From: a methane-oxidizing endosymbiont of Gigantopelta aegis
GTDB taxonomy: Bacteria; Pseudomonadota; Gammaproteobacteria; Methylococcales; Methylomonadaceae
Direction: 5' to 3'
DNA: 64,000 bases
Assembly (NCBI RefSeq): GCF_016097405.1
Contig: NZ_JAEHGD010000001.1
Span: 1,251,831-1,315,830 of the forward strand
Positions 45,218-54,049 of the stretch are shown piece by piece. The stretch's first letter is position 1, and each line of letters begins with the position of its first letter. Made by a program: the position numbers and the translations under genes. The notes beneath the pieces were generated by a model. That model was not told the origin of the DNA, ran no database searches, and worked only from the letters and a program-made list of their open reading frames with translations.

Positions 45218-46164
45218 ACGAAACCGTGTTAAGCCTGAAACAACGTTTTGCCTTGTCCCGCTTTATGCGTGGGGAAAAGCCTGCCAATGGCGCTTTGACT
45301 CTGAACCAGCGACGTATTTTTATACTACCGACGCGTCAAGGTGGCGGTTTTATCGTTCTGATCATCTTGCTGCTATTGATTGCCTTGACCTATAACAACA
45401 ATCTGATTTATCTACTGGCCTTCATGTTGGCCAGTGTATTTTTTATCACCATCTTGCATACCTATCAGTCGCTGGCAGGTCTTGTGGTTAAACCATTACA
45501 AACGCAAGCGGCATTTACCGGAGAAAAAGCCGGGTTTAGTTTCAGCATTCAGAATCCAAGCGATCAGGAACGGTTTGATATTCAACTCAAACTTGAAACC
45601 GAAACCCTGCTCGATATTCCGCCACACCATCACGAAAAAGTACTGTTATTTAAATCGACAAAAAAAAGAGGGAAACTGCAAGCCGGCACATTAACCGTCT
45701 CCAGCTGCTACCCCTTAGGTTTATTTCGCGCCTGGTCGCCCTTACGATTCAAAATGGAGGCTCTGGTTTATCCTGCCCCAGCGACCGTCTTTTCCGTCTT
45801 TCCGGAAAGCGAGGGTTTTGAAGGTGAAAATGGTCAAAGTAAAAAAGGCGGCGATGATTTTTATGGCTTGCAAAGTTATCAACCAGGAGACCCCATTCGG
45901 CAAATACACTGGAAAAGCTATGCCAAAGGCCAGGGCCTTTTCAGTAAACATTATGGTGGCAATGCCGTTGCCGACCTATGGCTGGATTACAACCAAACAC
46001 CAGGCCATGATGTTGAGCAACGCTTAAGCCATTTATGTCGCTGGATCATTGAAGCCGAAAAAATTGGACTGCATTATGGCCTGATTTTGCCCAATAAAAA
46101 AATCCCGTGTAACCACGGCCCAAGCCACCAGCACGCCTGTCTTGAAGCCTTAGCCTTGTTTTGA
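45214..46164 (+). CDS. DUF58 membrane protein
   Basis: The 316-residue protein has two membrane helices near the N-terminus (about 44-78) and a C-terminal von Willebrand A-like DUF58 domain, with GDDFYGLQSYQPGDPIRQIHW as the family signature. Start overlaps the moxR stop (ATGA) and its stop overlaps the transglutaminase gene by 4 bp. It is the middle gene of a three-gene operon. Confidence 0.9.
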   Translation: MNETVLSLKQRFALSRFMRGEKPANGALTLNQRRIFILPTRQGGGFIVLIILLLLIALTYNNNLIYLLAFMLASVFFITILHTYQSLAGLVVKPLQTQAAFTGEKAGFSFSIQNPSDQERFDIQLKLETETLLDIPPHHHEKVLLFKSTKKRGKLQAGTLTVSSCYPLGLFRAWSPLRFKMEALVYPAPATVFSVFPESEGFEGENGQSKKGGDDFYGLQSYQPGDPIRQIHWKSYAKGQGLFSKHYGGNAVADLWLDYNQTPGHDVEQRLSHLCRWIIEAEKIGLHYGLILPNKKIPCNHGPSHQHACLEALALF

Positions 46165-48116
46165 CCATGAATAGCTGGATTCCACAAAAAAGTCTTATTT
46201 TTATGTTGATTGCATTAGGTTTAATTACCTTGCCACACAGTCAACATTTGCCCTTACCCCTGTTTTTGTTTTTTGGTTTGCTATGGAGTTGGCGTTTTAT
46301 CGCCATCTGGAAACCTGAGTGGTTACCCGGAAAAACAACTGTTTTTTTATTGATGCTGACAGCTATTGGTCTACTGTATTCGCAGCATCAGGGTATCTTG
46401 GGGCGTGCCGGTGGCACCTCGCTGTTTGTTATCGCGCTGGGCCTGAAATTATTGGAAATTCGCGGTACCCGGGATATTTATCTGATTGTATTTTTAGGTT
46501 TTATTGTCGCGGCAACCGAATTTTTATACCAGCAAAGCATTATCATGGCTGTATATATTGTGTTGGTCTGTATTGTTTTACTGGCAACATTAATTACCAT
46601 TAACGGTTTGCACGCAAAAATCCGCCCTACCTTGAAAAAAGCTGGCATCATTGTGTTGCAAGCGATACCGATTGCTGCGATCATTTTTGTTTTGTTTCCG
46701 CGGATTGAAGCGCCGCGTTTTAAATGGCTGGAGGCTGAAAAAAACCAGATTACCGGCCTGAGCGATACGCTTGAACCGGGGGCTATCAGTGAATTGGGGC
46801 TATCACCGGAACTGGTGTTTAGGGTTAAGTTTGAAGGTGATATTCCGCCGCCGGCCGAACGCTACTGGCGTGGTCCGGTTTTTTCCTATACCGACGGAAA
46901 ACGCTGGCGGGAAAGCCCAAACCGTTTTTTTAAACGCTATATGGATACACCTCGCTTTAAAGGTAAAGCCTATCATTACACGCTGTTAATGGAGCCACAA
47001 AACAAACCTTGGGTGTTTGCATTGGAAATGCCGGCCCGCTTTGAAGCGCCATTGCAACGCAATGGTTTTTACCAATTGACGACGACTAAAGACCCGGCAC
47101 AGCGAGCGGAATACAACATTACCTCTTATACTCAATTCAACACGGGGTATTTAACGAAAACCGAATTGAAAGATACTTTACAACTTCCAGGCAAGCCCTC
47201 CGAACGCATCGTAAAACTCGTCAAACAATTAGGTGGATTTGATTTAAAGCCAGAGCAATTCATTGCCAATCTGTTTAACTATTTTAGACAGGAAAAGTTC
47301 TTCTATACCCTGATGCCCAAAAAAATGGAAGACAACCCGATCGAAACCTTTTTATTTGACCGACGTTATGGTTTTTGTAGTCACTATGCCACAGCATTTG
47401 TTTATTTAATGCGCATTGCCGATATTCCAGCCCGAGTTATCGGTGGTTATCAAGGTGGTGAATTCAACGAAGCGGGTAATTTTTTGGAAGTCCGCCAGGC
47501 TAATGCCCATGCCTGGACTGAGGTTTGGCTGCAAGGCAAAGGCTGGACCCGGTTTGACCCAACCACAGCCATTGCACCAGAACGGGTGGAGCAAACTCTA
47601 GATATTGAACAGCAAATTGCAACCCGTACCCTCACCATCGTTCCACCAGAAATTCTACATCAATCAATGGATTGGCTGAAACGGGCCAAACAAATTTTGG
47701 GCAGTGTCGATTACAGCTGGCAACGCTGGATCATCAATTACAACCGTGCCAGCCAGCAAGGCATTTTCAAACACTTGGGGATTGAAGATTTGAAAAGTAT
47801 TATTTACTGGTTATTAGTGCTGGTAGGTACGGCCACTCTGATTATGGCCCGCTTCATCCTGAAACACAAGGCTCAACCGGTCGATCCGGCGGTCAAACTC
47901 TATCATCAGTTTTGTCAAAAAATTCCGGATATAACACGGAAACCCGGTGAGACGCCCTATAGCTTTGCCGCACGCTGTCGCCAGGCATATCCCAAACACG
48001 CCGAAACTATCGACCGGATTACCCAACTGTTTGTCAAAATCCGTTACTATCCAAACAGCCCGAAAGAAATGCTGGAATACCTTAAAAAACAGGTCGATCA
48101 TTTCTCCTGCACGTGA
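46161..48116 (+). CDS. Membrane transglutaminase-like protein (TgpA/DUF3488)
   Basis: The 651-residue protein has about five to six N-terminal membrane helices (up to about 180), a periplasmic transglutaminase-like domain with the catalytic triad in RYGFCSHYATAFVYLMR (Cys), ANAHAWTEVW (His) and WTRFDPT (Asp), a further membrane helix (about 550-570) and a C-terminal cytoplasmic DUF4129 region. Pseudomonas TgpA is an essential protein of this type. It completes the moxR-DUF58-tgpA operon; the end overlaps the convergent small membrane gene by 19 bp. Confidence 0.92.
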   Translation: MTMNSWIPQKSLIFMLIALGLITLPHSQHLPLPLFLFFGLLWSWRFIAIWKPEWLPGKTTVFLLMLTAIGLLYSQHQGILGRAGGTSLFVIALGLKLLEIRGTRDIYLIVFLGFIVAATEFLYQQSIIMAVYIVLVCIVLLATLITINGLHAKIRPTLKKAGIIVLQAIPIAAIIFVLFPRIEAPRFKWLEAEKNQITGLSDTLEPGAISELGLSPELVFRVKFEGDIPPPAERYWRGPVFSYTDGKRWRESPNRFFKRYMDTPRFKGKAYHYTLLMEPQNKPWVFALEMPARFEAPLQRNGFYQLTTTKDPAQRAEYNITSYTQFNTGYLTKTELKDTLQLPGKPSERIVKLVKQLGGFDLKPEQFIANLFNYFRQEKFFYTLMPKKMEDNPIETFLFDRRYGFCSHYATAFVYLMRIADIPARVIGGYQGGEFNEAGNFLEVRQANAHAWTEVWLQGKGWTRFDPTTAIAPERVEQTLDIEQQIATRTLTIVPPEILHQSMDWLKRAKQILGSVDYSWQRWIINYNRASQQGIFKHLGIEDLKSIIYWLLVLVGTATLIMARFILKHKAQPVDPAVKLYHQFCQKIPDITRKPGETPYSFAARCRQAYPKHAETIDRITQLFVKIRYYPNSPKEMLEYLKKQVDHFSCT

Positions 48117-48382
48117 GTTTTCTCAGCACTGCGCGGCAACACCGCCGCATCTTGCGATTTCTGGCCGCTGCTAATTTCCGTTTGAGCGCTTTGTGCCAAT
48201 TTTTTTTGTCGTTCACCTTCACCAAACAAAACGGCGGCCCCCATAAACAGTAATACCGCCAACCACATCACACCCATACGGCTAGGTTTATCCATCCAGA
48301 ACATTATCCAACCGGGCTTTACCATGCCGACAATGAAAATCACAATAGACAGAATGAATAAATTTATCGCATAAACAATCAT
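48098..48382 (-). CDS. Small membrane protein, function unknown
   Basis: The 94-residue protein has two hydrophobic segments (about 6-22 and 37-52), the motif [16 protein letters not shown] between them, and a polar tail. It starts at 48382, divergent from qmcA. The family is not one I can name with certainty. The intervening loop looks conserved by its Trp/Pro/Asp content. Confidence 0.7.
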   Translation of the reverse strand: MIVYAINLFILSIVIFIVGMVKPGWIMFWMDKPSRMGVMWLAVLLFMGAAVLFGEGERQKKLAQSAQTEISSGQKSQDAAVLPRSAEKTHVQEK

Positions 48383-48495
48383 CGAATCTCACCAATTCCT
48401 TACATTTTATAAAATTGTCCATTATTATTACTTCACAAGGGCATTGCAACTTTGTTCATCGCCCTATCAATCAATTTCTGTTCAGGAGGTTTGTC

Positions 48496-49419
48496 ATGGC
48501 GGGTTTTGGCGTATTTGTAACGGCATTGTTTATCTTTGCCATTCTATTGGTTTTCATGAGTGTCAAATCCGTTCCGCAAGGGATGGAATATACCGTGGAG
48601 CGTTTCGGTCGTTATACAACCACATTACGACCCGGCCTGAATATTATTGTGCCGATTATTGATCGTATTGGTAATAAGTTAAATATGATGGAACAAGTCA
48701 TGGATGTGCCCTCACAAGAGGTCATTACCAAAGACAATGCCATGGTTAAAGTCGATGGCGTCGTGTTCTATCAGGTGATGGATGCCGCTAAAGCCTCTTA
48801 TGAAGTCAATAATCTGGAACTGGCAATTATCAATCTGGTCATGACGAATATCCGGACCGTTATGGGATCAATGGTGTTAGATGAATTATTGTCGCAACGA
48901 GATACCATCAATGCTCAATTGCTGGGCGTAGTCGATCATGCCACCTCGCCTTGGGGCGTTAAAATTACCCGTGTTGAAATCAAAGATATTGCACCACCGC
49001 GCGATCTGGTGGATGCCATGGCTCGGCAAATGAAGGCAGAGCGCGAAAAAAGAGCGTCTATTCTGGAAGCCGAAGGTTTACGACAAGCCGAAATTCTTCA
49101 GGCGGAAGGCGAAAAACAAGGCGCAATTTTACAGGCGGAAGGCCGTAAAGAAGCCGCATTCCGTGATGCCGAAGCCCGCGAAAGACTGGCGCAGGCCGAA
49201 GCGAAAGCGACAGAAATGGTCTCAGAAGCCATTGCTAAAGGCGATATACAGGCGATCAATTATTTTGTCGCACAAAAATATGTGGACTCATTGAAAGATA
49301 TTGCAGGTTCTGAAAACAGTAAACTGATACTGATGCCACTGGAAGCATCCAGCGTGATCGGCGCCTTAGGCGGCATCACCGAATTGACCAAACAAGCCTT
49401 GAGCAAGAAATCATCATGA
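48496..49419 (+). CDS. qmcA: SPFH-domain membrane protein QmcA
   Basis: Stomatin-like protein that forms inner-membrane assemblies. Start at 48496 ([15 protein letters not shown]) is chosen because AGGAGG precedes it by 6 bases; a longer frame begins 81 bp upstream without a site. N-terminal membrane helix (about 4-24), SPFH domain (about 25-180, [20 protein letters not shown]), then a coiled-coil repeat region ([20 protein letters not shown]). 307 residues, near E. coli QmcA. Overlaps nfeD by 4 bp. Confidence 0.94.
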   Translation: MAGFGVFVTALFIFAILLVFMSVKSVPQGMEYTVERFGRYTTTLRPGLNIIVPIIDRIGNKLNMMEQVMDVPSQEVITKDNAMVKVDGVVFYQVMDAAKASYEVNNLELAIINLVMTNIRTVMGSMVLDELLSQRDTINAQLLGVVDHATSPWGVKITRVEIKDIAPPRDLVDAMARQMKAEREKRASILEAEGLRQAEILQAEGEKQGAILQAEGRKEAAFRDAEARERLAQAEAKATEMVSEAIAKGDIQAINYFVAQKYVDSLKDIAGSENSKLILMPLEASSVIGALGGITELTKQALSKKSS

Positions 49420-49865
49420 GCGATTTTGTCATGATTTTCTGGTACTGGTGGATGTTGTCCGTATTATTTTTGGCCATCGAATTACTGGCCAGCGGCTTTT
49501 TCTTTCTGTGGATGTCAGTTGCAGCGGCCATTACCGGCATTATTTTGTTTTTAATCCCATCCACCAGTTTGGAGATGCAGGTGTTTATTTTTTCCCTGAT
49601 GTCGTTTATGTCCATCATTTTGTGGCGTAAATACGGTAAGAATTACGCCCATCAGGAAACCGATCATCCTTTGCTCAATCAACGCGGTGCCCAATATATT
49701 GGCCGGGTTTTCACCTTGATTGAACCTGTAGTCAATGGCCAGGGAAAAATAAAAATCGGAGACTCCCTGTGGACAGTTTACAGCCAGCAGGATTATCCGA
49801 AAAACACCCGAGTTAAAGTCATTGGTGTCGATGGTACGATTTTACTGGTGGAAAAAGTCGATTGA
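49416..49865 (+). CDS. NfeD-like membrane protein
   Basis: The 149-residue protein has three membrane helices (about 6-74) and a C-terminal OB-fold with [18 protein letters not shown], as in short NfeD (YbbK partner) proteins. It overlaps qmcA (ATGA), the standard SPFH/NfeD pairing known in many bacteria. NfeD proteins are thought to act with the stomatin scaffold. Confidence 0.92.
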   Translation: MSDFVMIFWYWWMLSVLFLAIELLASGFFFLWMSVAAAITGIILFLIPSTSLEMQVFIFSLMSFMSIILWRKYGKNYAHQETDHPLLNQRGAQYIGRVFTLIEPVVNGQGKIKIGDSLWTVYSQQDYPKNTRVKVIGVDGTILLVEKVD

Positions 49866-49941
49866 TCGACCCAAACAGCTTAAGTTTGGTTTAACAATTA
49901 TGTTTTATGCTGATAAGCTGGTCTAACTTAATAAAATCCTG

Positions 49942-50607
49942 ATGCGTTTACTTTTAGTTGAAGATGACATGATTCTGGGCGACGGCCTGAAAACTGGCCT
50001 GGAAATGGATGGCTATGCCGTTGATTGGGTCACCGATGGACTATTAGCTGAAGAAGCACTCAAATCCAATCAATACGAATTGATCGTACTCGACATCAAT
50101 TTACCCAGAAAAAATGGTCTCGAAATTCTGCGACAATTGCGTAACCGTAGAGACAGTACACCCGTTTTATTACTGACTGCACGAGACACCGTCAGTGACA
50201 GGGTGCTAGGACTCGACAGTGGGGCTGATGATTATGTCGTCAAACCCTTTGATTTAAATGAAATCTATGCTCGACTGCGCGCACTTTACCGACGCCACAC
50301 CTTGACACATGCCAAAAAACCGTTGATTGAACATAAAAATGTTAAATTAGACCCGGCTTCTCATACGGTATTTTTTCACAATTCAAAAATTGACTTATCA
50401 CAAAAAGAATTTGAAATTCTAAAATTTCTACTGACCCATATCGGCCAGGTTGCCTCGCGTGCCAGACTTGAAGAGACCTTATATGCCTGGGATTCAGAAG
50501 TTGAAAGCAATACGGTTGAAGTCCATATTCATCATTTACGCAAAAAACTCGACAGTAAACTGATCCGAACCATTCGTGGTGTCGGTTATATCATTGATGA
50601 GGAATAA
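49942..50607 (+). CDS. OmpR/PhoB-family response regulator (QseB-like)
   Basis: The 221-residue protein has a receiver domain (LLVEDDMILG; Asp51 in LIVLDINLP; Lys near 101 in VKPFD) and a C-terminal winged helix (VEVHIHHLRKKL, IRTIRGVGYII). It forms a pair with the kinase 15 bp downstream. The promoter is not clear; regulated targets are unknown. Confidence 0.93.
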   Translation: MRLLLVEDDMILGDGLKTGLEMDGYAVDWVTDGLLAEEALKSNQYELIVLDINLPRKNGLEILRQLRNRRDSTPVLLLTARDTVSDRVLGLDSGADDYVVKPFDLNEIYARLRALYRRHTLTHAKKPLIEHKNVKLDPASHTVFFHNSKIDLSQKEFEILKFLLTHIGQVASRARLEETLYAWDSEVESNTVEVHIHHLRKKLDSKLIRTIRGVGYIIDEE

Positions 50608-50622
50608 GCGGTCAGCGCCGCC

Positions 50623-52062
50623 ATGTCTTTAATTCCCCATTCCTTAAAAAAACAACTACTATTTTTTTTGCTGTTGGCGACCACAGTGATCTGGGGACTC
50701 ACGACTTGGTTTACCTATGTCAAAATGCAACAGGAAACAGCGGAATTATTTGACGCCGAACTGGCTTATTCTGCCGGTGTTTTACATGCTTTTGTTGAAA
50801 GCATGCTGCATGAAGGTTCTTTATCCGAGCATTGGGACCCTGAGCATGCCTCTAATCTATTACACAGCCACAAATTAGCACATCGTTATGCTGGAAAAGT
50901 TTCCTTTCAACTCTGGTCTTTAGAAGACGGTCTGATTTTGCGCAGTGAAAGTGCACCTGTTTTTCCCTTATCTAAAAATTACAATGGCTTTAGTGAAACT
51001 ATTATTGATGGCTATTTATGGCATGTTTTCAGTATTGCCAATAATAATGGCGAATATGTCATTCATGTCGGTCAACGCGATGACATCCGAAAACACATTA
51101 CGCAGGAAATCGCTCAACACCTAGCTTTTGTCCTGATTCCCGGACTAATACTGTTGGGTATGACAATCTGGGCCATTGTCAGTCGTATTTTAAAACCCTT
51201 AACCCATCTGACCGAACAACTGTCACAACGCGAGGCCGACAATCTGAAGCCTTTACCCCAACAATCTCTGCCTGAAGAAATTAAACCGGTCGTGAAACAA
51301 CTCAATCAACTGTTTGAGCAATTAGAACAAGCATTTGAAAATGAGCGCAATTTTACCTCTGATGCCTCTCATGAGCTGCGTACACCGTTAGCCGGATTGA
51401 TGACGCAAGTCCAGGTTGCAGCTAAAACCGATAACGATGACATTCGCCAACAAGCTCTCGACCAAGCTCAGCAAGCCGTCATACGCATGACCCGAATGGT
51501 TCACCAATTACTGACATTGTCCCGCATACAATCGCAAAATCAAACAGTAGAATTTTCGATCATCGATACATCTGCAGAAATTGTCATGGTCATTGGTGAA
51601 CTTGAAGCTATTGCTCACCAAAAAAATATCAGTATTGAATTTATTTCCCACGAAATATTAAAAATCCGCGGGAATGGGACTTTATTCAGTATCCTGGTGC
51701 GTAATCTGGTTGAAAATGCGATTAAATATTGTCCACAAGGCAGTAAAATCAAAATCCAGTCGATTCGAGAAAAAAACATGCTCCACTTGAGTGTTGAAGA
51801 CAATGGCCCCGGGATTCATGATCAAAACTATGAACGTTTAACACAACGTTTTTACCGCTGTGTGGAAACTGCAAACAAGGCTGAAGGCAGCGGTTTAGGC
51901 TTGTCTATTGTGCAACGCAGTGTTGCCTTGCATGAAGCCAAAATTTATTTTTCAAAATCCAAAATGGGAGGCCTGAAAGCACTGGTTATTTTTCCATTAA
52001 TGTTTGATAATCCAACACACATCAAAAAGAAACGCACCCGTTTTTTTAGAAAAAAATCTTGA
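50623..52062 (+). CDS. Sensor histidine kinase (QseC-like)
   Basis: Membrane kinase of 479 residues: first helix at about 12-32, periplasmic sensor to about 165, second helix (about 168-188), HAMP, HisKA with SDASHELRTPLAGLMTQVQV (His at about 249), and HATPase with NLVENAIKYCPQGSK and GSGLGLSIVQR. The C-terminus has a basic tail (KKKRTRFFRKK). It follows the regulator gene after 15 bp. Signal unknown. Confidence 0.92.
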   Translation: MSLIPHSLKKQLLFFLLLATTVIWGLTTWFTYVKMQQETAELFDAELAYSAGVLHAFVESMLHEGSLSEHWDPEHASNLLHSHKLAHRYAGKVSFQLWSLEDGLILRSESAPVFPLSKNYNGFSETIIDGYLWHVFSIANNNGEYVIHVGQRDDIRKHITQEIAQHLAFVLIPGLILLGMTIWAIVSRILKPLTHLTEQLSQREADNLKPLPQQSLPEEIKPVVKQLNQLFEQLEQAFENERNFTSDASHELRTPLAGLMTQVQVAAKTDNDDIRQQALDQAQQAVIRMTRMVHQLLTLSRIQSQNQTVEFSIIDTSAEIVMVIGELEAIAHQKNISIEFISHEILKIRGNGTLFSILVRNLVENAIKYCPQGSKIKIQSIREKNMLHLSVEDNGPGIHDQNYERLTQRFYRCVETANKAEGSGLGLSIVQRSVALHEAKIYFSKSKMGGLKALVIFPLMFDNPTHIKKKRTRFFRKKS

Positions 52063-52154
52063 CTCAAGCTTGCTATTGTCGTTCTACAAAACTGTTTGTG
52101 ATTTATTATGGTCAAGCTGGGTTACCCCGAATTTTTTACAGACTGGATTCAAAC

Positions 52155-52292
52155 ATGAGCTTTGCAACCTTGAGTAAGCTGATTTTATTATTGATTTGGC
52201 CATTCATTTTTCTGATCTTACTTTATTTTTCAGATAAGGAGAAATTCAAACAACGCTGGAAAAAATTTAAAATCAAAGACTGGCGCAAATAA
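52155..52292 (+). CDS. Small membrane protein, function unknown
   Basis: From the ATG at 52155 a 45-codon frame reads MSFATLSKLILLLIWPFIFL, one hydrophobic helix, then a strongly basic tail (KQRWKKFKIKDWRK). A longer frame from 52059 has a less plausible N-terminus. It lies 92 bp after the QseC-like gene on the same strand. No family recognised; the topology supports a small inner-membrane protein. Confidence 0.5.
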   Translation: MSFATLSKLILLLIWPFIFLILLYFSDKEKFKQRWKKFKIKDWRK

Positions 52293-52439
52293 TTGTTTGA
52301 TTACTCAGGCGCTTCTTCAGCACACCCGTAATTCATTTCTGTCGCAAACAAGTCGAAAGAGAGATTGCTGGAATGACCGAATTTCATGTACAGAGCGTAT
52401 CAGGTAAAATGGCTGATTTCATAATTATCACCTTATGCT

Positions 52440-53180
52440 ATGGAAGTCTCTTTTGAAATCGTACCGCGCAACCGACAGGCTTTTGACCAGCAATATCAAT
52501 TTGCCCAATCAATGGTTGGGCGTTTCCAGTTCATCAATGTCCCTGATATCCAACGTTTCAATATTCGCAGTTGGGAATGTAATGCGTTTATTGATCCTGA
52601 ACAACATCATTTTGTCCCTCACTTTCGTGCGATTGATTTTGATTTAAAAGAAGGTCGTATTTTCCAAATTATCGAACAGCATGAATTGAGCCATGTTCTC
52701 CTTGTAACCGGTGATCCACCGGACGGCCTGAACCGAGTATTTTTTAATACCAGCGTGTTGGATATGATTCGTGCGGTAAAACAACGCTTTCCCAATATAA
52801 AAGTTTATGCTGGATTTGATCCACATCGCAGTGGGGTGCAGGATGAATGTTTATATATTCAACGTAAAACCGAGGCGGGTGCCGATGGCTTTTTTTCCCA
52901 ACCCTTCTACGATATCCGTATGGTAGAAATTTACCTGGAGCAAATGCAAGGGCTTGAAACCTTTATTGGCTTGAGTCCCATCACAACGGAATCATCCAAA
53001 CATTATTGGGAAGTCAAAAATAAAGTCCAGTTCCCAGCAAATTTTCGCCCCGATTATGACTGGAATATCACATTCGCCAATCAAGCGATTCAATTGGCAA
53101 AAGAAACTGGTAACAATATCTATTTTATGCCGATCAGAATCGATCTCGAAAAATACTTCTCAAAGATTGTATTGGACTAA
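52440..53180 (+). CDS. Methylenetetrahydrofolate reductase-like protein
   Basis: The 246-residue protein has a TIM-barrel MTHFR-like sequence: PHFRAIDFD, HVLLVTGDPPDGLNRV, YAGFDPHRSGV, EAGADGFFSQPFYD and TFIGLSPITT correspond to conserved strands of the MetF family. It is shorter than MetF (296 aa), so it is a relative rather than clear metF; the reaction is not established. It is the last gene before the origin region and is followed by a hairpin terminator. Confidence 0.75.
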   Translation: MEVSFEIVPRNRQAFDQQYQFAQSMVGRFQFINVPDIQRFNIRSWECNAFIDPEQHHFVPHFRAIDFDLKEGRIFQIIEQHELSHVLLVTGDPPDGLNRVFFNTSVLDMIRAVKQRFPNIKVYAGFDPHRSGVQDECLYIQRKTEAGADGFFSQPFYDIRMVEIYLEQMQGLETFIGLSPITTESSKHYWEVKNKVQFPANFRPDYDWNITFANQAIQLAKETGNNIYFMPIRIDLEKYFSKIVLD

Positions 53181-53205
53181 TCCCGATTAGCCTCAATCTA
53201 CTTAA

Positions 53206-53234
53206 ACTCTTCACACAAAGCATGTGTGAAGAGT
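53206..53234 (+). terminator. Terminator-like hairpin after the MTHFR-like gene
   Basis: ACTCTTCACACA (53206-53217) pairs perfectly with TGTGTGAAGAGT (53223-53234), loop AAGCA. The following bases (GTTTGTCTTT) are T-rich but interrupted. Confidence 0.65.
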
Positions 53235-53283
53235 GTTTGTCTTTAAACCTTATCAGTAACTAATCGCACGGTAATTATTTAGT

Positions 53284-53381
53284 GGCCGTAGGATATTGAT
53301 TTTTAAGGACGCGTAGATACATCCATGTAGCTCTGTGCAACATCCTTGTTGCACAAGCCTGAAAAATCAATACCCTACGCC
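53284..53381. repeat. Palindromic, MITE-like dispersed-type repeat near the origin
   Basis: Arms GGCCGTAGGATATTGATTTT (53284-53303) and its complement AAAATCAATACCCTACGCC (53363-53381) match with one gap and one mismatch. Inside lies TGTGCAA/TTGCACA (53334-53340 and 53349-53355). Only one copy is in the window. A shorter hairpin AGGGG/CCCCT follows near 53393. Confidence 0.6.
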
Positions 53382-53580
53382 CAGTGTTTCTGAAGGGGTG
53401 AGTAGTTCCCCTTATCATTCCATTTACCCACAGCGTTCCACCGTGTATCGGTGTAATTTGACTCGGCTGTCCCCCAAAACCCTTAACCTCTTGATCAATA
53501 TACAATAAACAGTCTGATAACGAGACTGAATTAACAGTTTTGTATGCCTTAAGTGGGTTGCGACTAAAGTTGCGTTAAAT

Positions 53581-53780
53581 TTAGGATTTTGTTGTGGACA
53601 ACATGTTGACGAAAGAATACGTCGTTTTTATCATCAACTTATCCACAGCTTTCATGCGCTTTTGAAAACATTTTCCAATGTTAACTAACAAATTGAATTT
53701 ATTTATCTAAAACAGGTTATCCACAACTTTGATCAAGGCTAATAATAACTATAAGTTAAAAGATTTATTTGTTATGATTA
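53581..53780. other. oriC: Chromosomal replication origin (oriC) region
   Basis: DnaA boxes TTATCCACA occur at 53639-53647 and 53717-53725; a TGTGGACAA box (reverse strand) is at 53593-53601. The DNA is AT-rich with runs such as AATTTATTTATCT and AAAAGATTTATTTG that could unwind. It is immediately upstream of dnaA, where origins are usually found. Limits are approximate. Confidence 0.8.
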
Positions 53781-53787
53781 GGCACTC

Positions 53788-54034
53788 GTGATGGTGGCAT
53801 CGTAAACGATTACATCACCCTTTCCTGTAAACCCAGCATCTCGTCCTGAAGGACAAGGCTTTCTTAAGGAAATTATTGAACTTTTTCATCCTCGTCATTT
53901 ATCCAGCACTATCGCTATTGATGGCAAGGATGAAAAGGTGCAATCAGGATGAGATGTTGGATTACAAGGTGCTGGGTAAATTCTGATTAATTTGTTTCCC
54001 TAATTTGGCCGATTTTTATCGGCCTTTTATTTCT
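53788..54034 (+). ncRNA. Structured leader RNA with terminator upstream of dnaA (candidate)
   Basis: A possible -10 TATGAT lies at 53773-53778. Downstream are hairpin 1 (GTGATG/CATCAC, 53788-53818), a long rod closed by ACCCAGCA (53831-53838) and TGCTGGGT (53970-53977), with TCTCGTCCTGA (53839-53849) facing TCAGGATGAGA (53944-53954) and CTTTTTCATCCT (53881-53892) facing AGGATGAAAAGG (53927-53938). It ends in an intrinsic terminator 20 bp before the dnaA ATG. No Rfam family is recognised by eye. Confidence 0.6.
54007..54030 (+). terminator. Intrinsic terminator just upstream of dnaA
   Basis: GGCCGA (54007-54012), loop TTTTTA and TCGGCC (54019-54024) are followed by TTTTATTTCTTCTT. It is 20 bp before dnaA. 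Confidence 0.8.
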
Positions 54035-54049
54035 TCTTAATGGCTAAAA

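Noticed and set aside
53830-53980. Rod-like structure upstream of dnaA as 6S or SRP RNA
   Set aside because: The conserved central bubble of 6S and the GGAAGG-type loop of SRP RNA are absent.
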